A stretch of DNA of 6,860 nucleotides, from contig NYXF01000068.1 in the NCBI GenBank assembly GCA_002685455.1, positions 1-6,860 of the forward strand, read 5' to 3'. Below, in pieces: positions 1-6,209 of the stretch (positions are counted from its first letter, which is position 1; the number at the start of each line of letters is the position of its first letter). The position numbers were made by a program, and so were the translations under genes. Under the pieces are notes generated by a model, which searched no databases, was not told where the DNA came from, and saw only the letters and a list, made by a program, of their open reading frames with translations. The stretch comes from Porticoccus sp. Its GTDB lineage: Bacteria; Pseudomonadota; Gammaproteobacteria; Pseudomonadales; Porticoccaceae.

Positions 1-474
1 ACTTTACTTCAAGTGGGCGTAAATGCTCCAAACTTTAAATTACTTAATCAGCGCAATGAGACTATCAGTCTTTCTGATTTTTTTGGAAAAAAAAATGTTG
101 TTTTATATTTTTATCCTAAAGCAATGACCCCTGGTTGCACTGTTCAAGCTTGTGGTATTAGGGATAGCTTTACCGAGTTTAAGCAACTCGATACAGTTGT
201 AATTGGAATTAGCCCGGATAATACTTCAAGGCTCGCGCGCTTTGAAGAAAAACAAGAGTTAAATTTTGACTTGCTCTCTGATGAAGGTAAAGCTGCTATA
301 GAATTGTACGGCTGCTGGGGTTTAAAAAAATTTATGGGTAAAGAGTACAATGGAGTATTAAGAACAACCTTTATAATTGATAAAAAGGGTTTCATTGCCC
401 ATGTCATCGATAAAGTTAATACCAAAAAACATGATCAAGAGGTACTATTGTGGATAAAAAATAATTTATCATAG
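1..474 (+). CDS. bcp: Bcp-type thiol peroxidase (peroxiredoxin), 5' end cut by window edge
   Basis: Thioredoxin-dependent peroxiredoxin of the Bcp/PrxQ class, a cytoplasmic enzyme that reduces hydrogen peroxide and organic hydroperoxides. The reading frame is open from base 1 (T-L-L-Q-V-G-V-N-A-P-N-F), which matches the family N terminus (E. coli begins M-N-P-L-K-A-G-D-I-A-P-K-F, from memory). The true start therefore probably lies about one codon before the window. The in-frame GTG at 13 is most likely an internal valine, because starting there would remove the usual first residues. The peroxidatic cysteine lies in TPGCT and a second cysteine follows five residues later (CTVQAC), the PrxQ arrangement with an intrahelical resolving cysteine. 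Other family blocks are the YFYPKAMTPGC strand-loop, LLSDE, the W-G-x-K-x-F-M-G-K segment and a TFIID strand. Beyond the missing start, length is normal. The next gene, yajC, starts 85 bp downstream. Confidence 0.93.
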   Translation, partial: TLLQVGVNAPNFKLLNQRNETISLSDFFGKKNVVLYFYPKAMTPGCTVQACGIRDSFTEFKQLDTVVIGISPDNTSRLARFEEKQELNFDLLSDEGKAAIELYGCWGLKKFMGKEYNGVLRTTFIIDKKGFIAHVIDKVNTKKHDQEVLLWIKNNLS

Positions 475-475
475 C

Positions 476-504
476 TTGATTGTAAACATTACATATGGGA
501 TAAC
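476..504 (+). promoter_or_regulatory. Possible sigma70-type promoter for yajC
   Basis: A TTGATT hexamer (476-481, 4 of 6 to the -35 consensus) and GATAAC (499-504, 4 of 6 to the -10 consensus) are separated by 17 bases, in the 85-bp gap between bcp and yajC. The match is modest and such matches are common by chance in AT-rich DNA. No terminator hairpin was seen after bcp, so read-through from bcp is equally possible. Confidence 0.25.
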
Positions 505-559
505 TATTTTTTTCTAATTTAACCAAAAAATACGAACAACAATTTATTGAGGAAAGTCA

Positions 560-895
560 ATGTCTTTAGATATTTTTCAGGTTGCCCTCGCTGCACCTGC
601 ACCAGTTGCTCAGGAGCCAAATCCTCTTTACACGCTTTTAATGTTTGGTGGTTTATTTGTATTTATGTATTTTCTCATTATACGCCCACAAAGGAAAAGA
701 GCTAAAGAGCATAAAGAGCTTACCGAATCTTTGAAAAAGGGCGATGAGATAGTAATGAACAGTGGTTTGCTAGGTAAAATAAATTCCATTGATGACTTAT
801 ATATAACAATACAGGCATCCTCCAATGTAGAATTAAGATTTCAAAGAGCTTCAGTTCATGCAGTATTACCAAAGGGGACTATCAAGAAAACTTAA
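560..895 (+). CDS. yajC: YajC, accessory subunit of the SecDF-YajC preprotein translocase complex
   Basis: Small inner-membrane protein of 111 residues, the usual YajC length (about 110). It associates with SecD and SecF, which support protein export through SecYEG. A short N-terminal stretch rich in alanine and proline (residues 8-20) is followed by one hydrophobic helix (about 24-41). Next comes the family hallmark I-I-R-P-Q-R-K-R (40-47) and a charged helix leading into K-K-G-D-E-I-V (59-65), S-G-L-L-G-K-I and a small C-terminal beta domain. The ATG at 560 is preceded by GAGGA at 549-553 with six bases of spacing, a good ribosome binding site. The context is odd: in most gammaproteobacteria yajC sits between tgt and secD-secF, but here it lies between bcp and a 5'-nucleotidase gene, and the next gene after that is on the opposite strand. 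secD and secF must be elsewhere or missing. Confidence 0.95.
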   Translation: MSLDIFQVALAAPAPVAQEPNPLYTLLMFGGLFVFMYFLIIRPQRKRAKEHKELTESLKKGDEIVMNSGLLGKINSIDDLYITIQASSNVELRFQRASVHAVLPKGTIKKT

Positions 896-953
896 TAATT
901 TCAAATTCTGGATTTTTTTGGTTGTAAATATAAGAGGATATTTTCTTAGTTAT

Positions 954-958
954 AAGGA
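954..958 (+). promoter_or_regulatory. Ribosome binding site supporting the GTG start of the 5'-nucleotidase
   Basis: AAGGA ends eight bases before the GTG at 967. It supports this GTG as the true start, as does the family-like N terminus that follows (GDKLVIAISSRALF). Confidence 0.6.
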
Positions 959-966
959 CATAGATA

Positions 967-1872
967 GTGCCAGTAAAATTTGGTGATAAATTAGTTATAG
1001 CTATATCTTCCCGAGCATTATTTAATCTCGATGAAAGCCATAAGATCTTCCAAGATAAAGGATTAGATGCTTATTTTCAATACCAAGTAGAACACGAAGA
1101 TGAGGTCCTTGATCCGGGTGAAGCATTTCCTTTGGTAAAGAAACTGTTAAAAATCAATGAAAATTTAGGTGGAGAACCAAGAGTTGAAGTGATTTTATTA
1201 TCCCGAAACTCCGCTGATTCTGGACTAAGGGTATTCAATTCAATAGAGCATTATAAGTTAAATATTACGCGTGCAGCTTTTTGTGGTGGAGAAAGTCCAT
1301 ATCGATATGTTTCAGCCTTTGGGTGCCATCTTTTCTTATCTAACAACGCTGAAGATGTTCGTAATGCTTTAAATAGTGGTGTTGCTGCTGCAACTTTACT
1401 GTCATCAAAAGTTCAAGAAAAATCCGGGAACGAGATCCGTTTCGCTTTTGATGGGGATGCAGTATTATTTTCTGATGCCTCTGAAAGAATATATAAACAA
1501 GACGGTCTTGATGCTTTTACTGAGAATGAGAAAATATCGGCTAAAAAACCTATGGATGGAGGTCCTTTTAAAAATTTTTTATACGCCCTACAAATATTAC
1601 AAGCAGAGTTTTCAGAGAAAGCCTGCCCCATAAGAACAGCGCTGGTTACTGCAAGATCCGCCCCAGCTCACGAGCGCGTCATAAGAACTCTAAGAGCTTG
1701 GGACATTAGGATTGATGAGTCATTGTTCCTTGGTGGATTAGAGAAAGGCCAATTTCTTAAGTCGTATGGGGCAGATGTCTTTTTTGATGATCAACAAAAA
1801 CATTGTGATTCAGCAAAATCACATGTCGCTACAGGTCACGTTCCACACGGAATTGCTAATGAAAAATCATAA
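967..1872 (+). CDS. Cytosolic 5'-nucleotidase, cN-I-like family (PF06189 type)
   Basis: Predicted soluble nucleoside-monophosphate phosphatase of the HAD superfamily, related to vertebrate cytosolic 5'-nucleotidase IA (NT5C1A). It would release a nucleoside and phosphate from a nucleotide; the preferred base cannot be read from sequence. It has 301 residues, normal for bacterial members. The N-terminal half carries family blocks AISSRALF (12-19), PGEAF (50-54), LSRNSADSGLRVFNSIEHY (78-96) and a TRAAFCGG block. The C-terminal half carries the HAD motifs: motif I F-D-G-D-A-V-L-F-S-D (161-170; nucleophile D162 and acid/base D164), motif II T-A-R-S (228-231), a probable motif III lysine K260, and motif IV F-F-D-D (272-275). 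All catalytic positions appear intact. The start is GTG. The gene follows yajC by 71 bp, with no terminator seen between, and may be co-transcribed. Its stop lies 17 bp from the stop of the convergent exporter gene. Confidence 0.92.
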   Translation: MPVKFGDKLVIAISSRALFNLDESHKIFQDKGLDAYFQYQVEHEDEVLDPGEAFPLVKKLLKINENLGGEPRVEVILLSRNSADSGLRVFNSIEHYKLNITRAAFCGGESPYRYVSAFGCHLFLSNNAEDVRNALNSGVAAATLLSSKVQEKSGNEIRFAFDGDAVLFSDASERIYKQDGLDAFTENEKISAKKPMDGGPFKNFLYALQILQAEFSEKACPIRTALVTARSAPAHERVIRTLRAWDIRIDESLFLGGLEKGQFLKSYGADVFFDDQQKHCDSAKSHVATGHVPHGIANEKS

Positions 1873-1889
1873 GTAGCCTAAAAATTCCA

Positions 1890-2681
1890 TCAGAAAACTA
1901 TAAACTTGAGACCTATTCCTAGCAAAATCACTGCTAAAAAAGGTTGAAGAATTTCGCTGGGTATCCTGGCAGCTAGTTTTGCCCCTAAATGGATAGCAGG
2001 AAGTGATCCAAATAATAAACTTATAAGTAAAACTAAATCAACGTTTCCAAGAAGAAATAGATGACTTAAACCCGCTATTAAAGTTAAAGGAACAGCATGC
2101 GCAATGTCTGTTCCTATTATATGTAATGGAGTTAATTTGGGATAAAGCATTAATAATAATGCTGCACAAAACGCTCCAGCACCAACTGAAGAAAGTGTAA
2201 CAAAAACTCCCAAGACTATACCTAAAAAAAAGGTTATATATTTTTTATTTTTATCAAAAGACAAGTTTTGAGTGACAAAGGTTTCTCCAGCAATATCTCT
2301 TAGATAACGGTTAAATAGAATTACAAGTGCCGTTAAGACTAACATTACCCCTAAGGTTGTCGTTAATAGTGACTGATATTCATCTGCATTAGTAAAAACC
2401 AGATCAAGAAAAATAACTGTTACGATAGCTGCTGGTATACTACCAGCAGCTAACCATCCGACTAAAATCCAATTAATGCTTTTCTGCTTAGCATGTGCAA
2501 ATACACCGCTTGATTTTGTTATTGAGGCATAAAGAAGATCTGTCCCAATAGCAACGTTGTAAGGAACTCCAAAAAGAATCAAAAGGGGGGTCATTAATGA
2601 ACCTCCACCAACCCCGGTCATGCCAATAATGAGCCCAACAAAAGCTCCTGAAGCAGCATAAAGTATAAATTCTAATGGCAT
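1890..2681 (-). CDS. TauE/SafE-family inner-membrane exporter (sulfite/organosulfonate type candidate)
   Basis: Integral membrane protein of 263 residues, typical for the TauE/SafE family (PF01925). Members export sulfite, sulfoacetate or other small organic anions, although for most the substrate is unknown. It is almost entirely hydrophobic, with about eight likely membrane segments in two homologous halves. The first half has G-M-T-G-V-G-G-G-S-L-M-T-P-L (20-33), G-T-D-L-L-Y-A-S-I-T-K (46-56) and H-A-K; the second has V-T-L-S-S-V-G-A-G-A (161-170), L-Y-P-K-L (179-183) and G-T-D-I-A-H-A-V-P-L-T (190-200). The two halves are joined by a polar stretch at about 125-147. The ATG start has only a weak GGA seven bases upstream. 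The gene is divergent from cysH across 176 bp, which suggests, but does not prove, export of excess sulfite. It converges on the nucleotidase gene with 17 bp between stops and no clear terminator. Confidence 0.9.
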   Translation of the reverse strand: MPLEFILYAASGAFVGLIIGMTGVGGGSLMTPLLILFGVPYNVAIGTDLLYASITKSSGVFAHAKQKSINWILVGWLAAGSIPAAIVTVIFLDLVFTNADEYQSLLTTTLGVMLVLTALVILFNRYLRDIAGETFVTQNLSFDKNKKYITFFLGIVLGVFVTLSSVGAGAFCAALLLMLYPKLTPLHIIGTDIAHAVPLTLIAGLSHLFLLGNVDLVLLISLLFGSLPAIHLGAKLAARIPSEILQPFLAVILLGIGLKFIVF

Positions 2682-2857
2682 CTAAAATTCCAATCTATTT
2701 CATAGGTGGCAACCTTAACAATTTATATCTAGTCTTCAAAGCAATAGTTTTTATATTTAAAAATTTTTAAATCGAGCTTACTGTTAGTTATGTTTGAAAT
2801 AAGTTAAAATTCATTAATTCAGAACTTTGTAATTTACCTATCATGTAAGAGAAATTT
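2682..2857. promoter_or_regulatory. Divergent intergenic region between the exporter gene and cysH
   Basis: This 176-bp, very AT-rich stretch must contain the promoters of both divergent genes. Visible candidates are a -10-like TAAAAT at 2805-2810 for cysH and a -10-like TATAAA read on the minus strand at 2722-2727 for the exporter. Neither has a convincing -35 box at 16-18 bases, as would fit activator-dependent promoters, so exact positions are uncertain. An 18-bp palindrome lies between them and is listed separately. cysH has an AAGAGA ribosome binding site at 2847-2852, five bases before its ATG. Confidence 0.4.
2755..2772. repeat. Perfect 18-bp AT-only palindrome between the divergent genes
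   Basis: The sequence ATTTAAAAATTTTTAAAT reads identically on both strands. It lies midway between the -10-like boxes of the exporter gene and cysH, about 33 bp from the cysH box and 28 bp from the exporter box. This is a position where an activator or repressor, or an UP-like A-tract, could act on both promoters. A central A5T5 tract would also be intrinsically bent. The palindrome itself is certain; any function is inferred, because AT-only palindromes are easier to reach by chance in DNA of this composition. Confidence 0.5.
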
Positions 2858-3478
2858 ATGTCATTGGATTTAAATAAAATAAATAAAGAGCTTAGAGAAG
2901 AAACCCCAGAAAGTATTGTCAAATGGGCTTTCAGTCAAGCCGATAAGCCTATAGTAACAACTAATTTTAGACCTTATGAGGCTGCATTGATACATGTTTG
3001 TGTAAGAGTCTTACCTACTATTCCAGTCATATGGTGTGATTCAGGATATAATACCGACGCCACATATAAGCATGCCGAGACTTTGATTTCAGAATTATCG
3101 TTAAATATTTCTCTATATGTTCCTCGGCAATCGGCTGCTCACCGTAATATAGTTATGGGTGGTATCCCAGATATCGATAGTGATCTCCACTCAATTTTTA
3201 CTGATCAGGTTAAACTAGAACCTTTTAAACGTGCAATTGAAGAGCATCAACCTAATCTTTGGTTTACCAATTTACGAAAAGGGCAAACACAGTTTAGGGA
3301 TACATTAGATATTGTTAGCCAAAGTGGGGACGGGATCATTAAGGTTAGCCCTTTTTTCCATTGGACAGATAGGGATTTAGATAGTTATCTAAAAGATCAT
3401 AGTTTACCTAACGAAAATGATTACTATGATCCAACAAAGGTTTACGGAAACAGAGAGTGTGGCTTGCATACTCAATAA
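2858..3478 (+). CDS. cysH: Phosphoadenylylsulfate (PAPS) reductase family protein, short type without Fe-S ligands
   Basis: Cytoplasmic enzyme of assimilatory sulfate reduction that converts PAPS (or APS in related enzymes) to sulfite using thioredoxin or glutaredoxin. It has 206 residues. The degenerate PP-loop region is T-T-N-F-R-P-Y-E-A (34-42), followed by V-I-W-C-D-S-G-Y-N-T (57-66), M-G-G-I-P (100-104), L-R-K-G-Q-T (139-144), S-P-F-F-H-W-T-D (164-171) and the catalytic C-terminal R-E-C-G-L-H (199-204) with Cys201. The only other cysteines are Cys48 and Cys60. The Cys-Cys and C-x-x-C pairs that bind the 4Fe-4S cluster of APS reductases are absent, so PAPS is the likelier substrate. The protein ends two residues after ECGLH, as expected, so it is not truncated at that end. 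thrH follows after 38 bp with no terminator, suggesting a cysH-thrH operon. Confidence 0.88.
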   Translation: MSLDLNKINKELREETPESIVKWAFSQADKPIVTTNFRPYEAALIHVCVRVLPTIPVIWCDSGYNTDATYKHAETLISELSLNISLYVPRQSAAHRNIVMGGIPDIDSDLHSIFTDQVKLEPFKRAIEEHQPNLWFTNLRKGQTQFRDTLDIVSQSGDGIIKVSPFFHWTDRDLDSYLKDHSLPNENDYYDPTKVYGNRECGLHTQ

Positions 3479-3503
3479 ATTTACAGTCTCTTTATTTTGT
3501 ACC

Positions 3504-3510
3504 AGAGGTG
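3504..3510 (+). promoter_or_regulatory. Ribosome binding site supporting the GTG start of thrH
   Basis: AGAGGTG ends six bases before the GTG at 3517. It fixes this GTG as the start and gives exactly the 205 residues expected of ThrH. Confidence 0.7.
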
Positions 3511-3516
3511 TAGCTT

Positions 3517-4134
3517 GTGGAAATTGCGTGTTTAGACTTAGAAGGTGTCTTGGTCCCAGAAATATGGGTAGAATTTGCAAAAAAAACTGGTATCGATGAG
3601 CTTAAAAGAACAACTCGTGACGAACCTGATTATGATATTCTGATGAGGTATAGACTCGATATTCTTAATAAAAATAATCTTGGATTAACAGAAATACAGG
3701 AGGTTATAAACACTTTATCTCCACTAGATGGCTCAAAAGATTTTCTTGATTGGCTACGTGAGCGATTTCAAGTCGTTATACTCTCAGATACCTTCTATGA
3801 ATTTGCCCAACCTTTCATGAAAAAGCTTGGATATCCAGCTTTATTTTGTCATCAATTGCAGGTCGGTGACGATAACAAGCTAATAGGTTATAAGTTAAGG
3901 CAAGCAAATCCTAAACGCCAAGCAATCGTAGGTTTCAAGAGTATGTATTATCGAACTATTGCTGCAGGAGATTCATATAACGATACAACAATGCTCACCG
4001 AGGCAGATGTTGGAATTCTTTTTCATGCGCCAAAGCACGTAACAGAAGAATTCCCTCAGTTTCCATCAGTTAATGATTTTGATTCCCTAAAAATTGAGTT
4101 CATTAAGGCAAGCATACGAGAAATAAATTTCTAA
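3517..4134 (+). CDS. thrH: ThrH: phosphoserine phosphatase / homoserine phosphotransferase
   Basis: HAD-superfamily enzyme of 205 residues, the same length as Pseudomonas aeruginosa ThrH and very similar along its whole length (from memory). The characterised enzyme dephosphorylates phosphoserine, the last step of serine synthesis, and can transfer the phosphate to homoserine, feeding threonine synthesis. Motif I is C-L-D-L-E-G (5-10) with nucleophile Asp7; the second acidic residue is Glu9 rather than the Asp of most HAD phosphatases, as is typical of ThrH. Motif II is L-S-D-T-F-Y (89-94), the motif III lysine is probably Lys134 in N-P-K-R-Q, and motif IV is G-D-S-Y-N-D (151-156). The helical cap lies at roughly 20-75. 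Placement 38 bp after cysH links serine supply to sulfide production for cysteine. The gene converges on pabB, with 47 bp between stops and no clear hairpin there. Confidence 0.95.
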   Translation: MEIACLDLEGVLVPEIWVEFAKKTGIDELKRTTRDEPDYDILMRYRLDILNKNNLGLTEIQEVINTLSPLDGSKDFLDWLRERFQVVILSDTFYEFAQPFMKKLGYPALFCHQLQVGDDNKLIGYKLRQANPKRQAIVGFKSMYYRTIAAGDSYNDTTMLTEADVGILFHAPKHVTEEFPQFPSVNDFDSLKIEFIKASIREINF

Positions 4135-4181
4135 AATTTTAAGAACAAGCTAGATGTAGATACTTTTATATACCTAAAAAA

Positions 4182-5537
4182 TTAGTATTCCAACAAAAGA
4201 CCGACTTTATCAAGAATTTCTTGGTATTCATCTTCCGCATCAGAGTCAGCCACAATGCCTCCACCACCCCAGCAATGAATCTTATTATCATCTGATAAGA
4301 GTGTGCGAATCGCTATATTCGTATCCATCATTCCATTCGTACTTATATATCCAATACTTCCGCAATAAACTGATCTTTTGCAGATCTCTAATTCATCAAT
4401 TATCTCCATAACCCTTTTTTTTGGAGCACCAGTAATAGAACCACCTGGGAAGCAATCTTTAAGTAAGGTTAAGGGGCTTGTTGCACCTTTAATTACCCCT
4501 GTTACCATACTCACTAAATGATGGACATTTTCAAAGCTTTCGAGCTTAAATAATTCAGGTGTTTTTACCGAACCTAGCCTACAGTTTTTACTTAAGTCGT
4601 TTCTAAGTAAATCTACAATCATCAGATTTTCAGCTTTATTTTTTTCACTATTGACTAGAGTCTGGGCTTTAACGAGATCCTCTTGCCCATTTATACCTCG
4701 ACTAGTCGTTCCTTTAATAGGTTGGGTAATAACTTGGTTACCATTAAGCTTTAAGAAACGTTCTGGTGAAAAGGATAAAATAGCTTGTTTGATTCTTCCT
4801 AGCTGGTAATAACAACTGTACGGTGCTGCCATTCGTATTCGTAGATCTTTATATATCTTCCAGCTGTCTTCCTTCGTAGTTGCTGAAAAATGTTGAGCAT
4901 AATTTATCTGATAACAATCACCTGACAAAATATATTCTTTAGCTTTTTTTACGGTATCAATATAATGTGATTTTGTGGTTGATCCGAATAATTTATATGA
5001 TAATTTTTCATTAAAAACAATGTTTTGAGGTACTTTTATTATGTAATTAATAATTTTATTTTTTAATTCTCTTGAACAACTAGCATTAAAAAATATCCAT
5101 GCTTTTTTGGAAAAATGATCTAGTGTTAAGGCCCATTCATATAGACCGATACGCATATCAGGAAAAGTGTCTAGTTTAGGTAGTTTATGAGTCGAATTTC
5201 TACAAAGATCATACCCAAAATAACCTGCTAACCCACCAGTAAAGGGGTGGTCCGGATATTTCTCATCTCCCAGCTGTATTGTGGATAGTAGTTTCTCGCA
5301 GAGATCAAATGGATCATCTGTGAATTCTTCCGTGCATGTAAGGGTTTTTTTTGTTGTAATTTTTCCGTTTGTTTCGAGCGTTACTGAAGGATCTGCTGTT
5401 ATTATATCAAATTGACCGCTTGTGCAAATGGGATGACCTGAATCAAACCATAATGCATCTGGTAGATGCCGCAAAGACTCAAAGAATCCGCTAGCATTAG
5501 CTTTATAGGGAAGATAAATAGTTTCAGCTTTGTCCAT
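4182..5537 (-). CDS. pabB: Aminodeoxychorismate synthase component I
   Basis: Converts chorismate to 4-amino-4-deoxychorismate, using ammonia from a separate glutaminase subunit (PabA), on the way to p-aminobenzoate and folate. The protein has 451 residues from the ATG at 5537. The N-terminal domain includes H-L-P-D-A-L-W-F-D-S-G and G-G-L-A-G-Y-F-G-Y-D-L; the chorismate-binding domain includes G-D-C-Y-Q-I-N-Y-A-Q, P-I-K-G-T (273-277), F-P-G-G-S-I-T-G-A-P-K and G-G-G-G-I-V-A-D-S. The lysine in PIKGT is the diagnostic PabB residue; anthranilate synthases have alanine (PIAGT). There is no fused glutaminase or lyase domain. The same frame stays open upstream to a TTG at 5573, which would add 12 lysine- and tyrosine-rich residues. 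I prefer the ATG because M-D-K-A-E-T-I-Y-L-P-Y-K resembles the family start, but neither codon has a good ribosome binding site. Divergent from rraA across 132 bp. Confidence 0.93.
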   Translation of the reverse strand: MDKAETIYLPYKANASGFFESLRHLPDALWFDSGHPICTSGQFDIITADPSVTLETNGKITTKKTLTCTEEFTDDPFDLCEKLLSTIQLGDEKYPDHPFTGGLAGYFGYDLCRNSTHKLPKLDTFPDMRIGLYEWALTLDHFSKKAWIFFNASCSRELKNKIINYIIKVPQNIVFNEKLSYKLFGSTTKSHYIDTVKKAKEYILSGDCYQINYAQHFSATTKEDSWKIYKDLRIRMAAPYSCYYQLGRIKQAILSFSPERFLKLNGNQVITQPIKGTTSRGINGQEDLVKAQTLVNSEKNKAENLMIVDLLRNDLSKNCRLGSVKTPELFKLESFENVHHLVSMVTGVIKGATSPLTLLKDCFPGGSITGAPKKRVMEIIDELEICKRSVYCGSIGYISTNGMMDTNIAIRTLLSDDNKIHCWGGGGIVADSDAEDEYQEILDKVGLLLEY

Positions 5538-5602
5538 AATATAATAGTCTACTTTACTTCTTTTTAATTTCAATAAAGTTCGCAGTTTTGATTGAATTGA
5601 TC

Positions 5603-5629
5603 TTTACACTAAAAAGTAAAAAATAGAAT
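5603..5629 (+). promoter_or_regulatory. Candidate sigma70-type promoter for rraA
   Basis: TTTACA (5603-5608, 5 of 6 to the -35 consensus) and TAGAAT (5624-5629, 5 of 6 to the -10 consensus) lie about 40 bp before rraA. The 15-base spacer is shorter than ideal. The hexamers are the best matches in this pabB/rraA gap. rraA itself has a clear AAAAGG ribosome binding site at 5657-5662, seven bases before its ATG. No convincing pabB promoter was found on the other strand. Confidence 0.35.
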
Positions 5630-5669
5630 ATACATAATAACTCTCAATTATTTAGCAAAAGGTATTTAT

Positions 5670-6158
5670 ATGAAATATTCAACTCCTGATTTGTGTGATG
5701 ACAATCCAGATTTAATAAGTGTTTTAGAGCCTATGTTTGCAAGTTATGGAGGCAGAGACTTTTTTTGTGGAGAAATAGTAACAATCAAGTGTTATGAGGA
5801 TAATTCGCTAGTTAGAGAGAGCCTAAGCAAGCCTGGTAAAGGCAAGGTCTTAGTAGTAGATGGGGGCGGATCTTTAAGGCGTGCCTTATTAGGTGACTTA
5901 ATAGCTACTAACGCGTCCCATAATAAATGGGAAGGAGTAATAATTTATGGGTGCGTTCGAGATGTTGAGGTGCTCGCTGATATTGACATTGGAATACAAG
6001 CAATAGGCAGTGTACCTTTAAAGACAGAAAAACGCGGAATAGGGGATCTCAATATCCCTTTAAAGTTTAGTGGTGTATGTATTGTCCCGGGCGATTATAT
6101 CTATGCGGACGCTAATGGTATAATAGTTTCTTGTGATGATCTCACGTTGATAAGGTAA
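5670..6158 (+). CDS. rraA: RraA-family protein (ribonuclease E inhibitor RraA / HMG-CHA aldolase-like)
   Basis: The protein has 162 residues, against 161 in E. coli RraA, which binds RNase E and restrains mRNA decay. The family was earlier mis-assigned as MenG. Recognisable blocks are the start [10 protein letters not shown], then Y-G-G-R (26-29), C-Y-E-D-N-S (41-46), [14 protein letters not shown] (60-73), W-E-G-V-I-I-Y-G (87-94), K-R-G-I-G-D-L (121-127), P-G-D-Y-I-Y-A-D (140-147) and a final G-I-I-V-S. It carries D76-X20-R97-D98, the metal- and substrate-binding pattern of the related HMG/CHA aldolases; E. coli RraA, as I recall, has Arg-Gln instead of Arg-Asp. The protein may therefore be a class II aldolase or oxaloacetate decarboxylase, an RNase E regulator, or both. 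Single-gene unit closed by the terminator that starts 17 bp after its stop. Confidence 0.92.
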   Translation: MKYSTPDLCDDNPDLISVLEPMFASYGGRDFFCGEIVTIKCYEDNSLVRESLSKPGKGKVLVVDGGGSLRRALLGDLIATNASHNKWEGVIIYGCVRDVEVLADIDIGIQAIGSVPLKTEKRGIGDLNIPLKFSGVCIVPGDYIYADANGIIVSCDDLTLIR

Positions 6159-6175
6159 TAGAGCGATTTATATAT

Positions 6176-6208
6176 AAAAAAGGGGCTACAAATGTAGCCC
6201 CTTTTTTT
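6176..6208. terminator. Bidirectional rho-independent terminator between rraA and aceA
   Basis: A GC-rich stem GGGGCTAC (6182-6189) pairs with GTAGCCCC (6194-6201) around the loop AAAT. It is flanked by six A on the left (6176-6181) and seven T on the right (6202-6208). Counting the flanks, it is a perfect 15-bp inverted repeat with a 2-base centre. The T tract serves rraA on the plus strand, and the A tract becomes a T tract for aceA on the minus strand. The aceA stop codon lies one base from the structure. Confidence 0.95.
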
Positions 6209-6209
6209 G

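Noticed and set aside
13..15. GTG as the start of the Bcp peroxiredoxin
   Set aside because: The frame is open to base 1 and the residues before it match the family N terminus, so the valine is probably internal and the true start lies just outside the window.
144..425. Minus-strand open frame inside bcp
   Set aside because: It lies entirely antisense to a well-conserved gene and its translation shows no recognisable family.
628..825. Minus-strand open frame inside yajC
   Set aside because: Antisense shadow of the YajC coding sequence with no independent support.
896..966. Terminator or attenuator between yajC and the nucleotidase gene
   Set aside because: Only a weak five-base AT pairing (AATAT / ATATT) is visible, not enough to call.
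1376..1633. Plus- and minus-strand open frames inside the 5'-nucleotidase gene
   Set aside because: Both overlap the HAD motif I region of a clear nucleotidase and show no family resemblance.
3417..3599. Plus-strand open frame bridging cysH and thrH
   Set aside because: It is out of frame with both conserved genes, and its sequence is an arginine- and cysteine-rich frame-shifted reading of them. Both flanking proteins are full length, so there is no frameshift to explain.
4135..4181. Terminator between thrH and pabB
   Set aside because: I looked for a hairpin followed by a T tract on either strand and found only AT-rich sequence without a stable stem.
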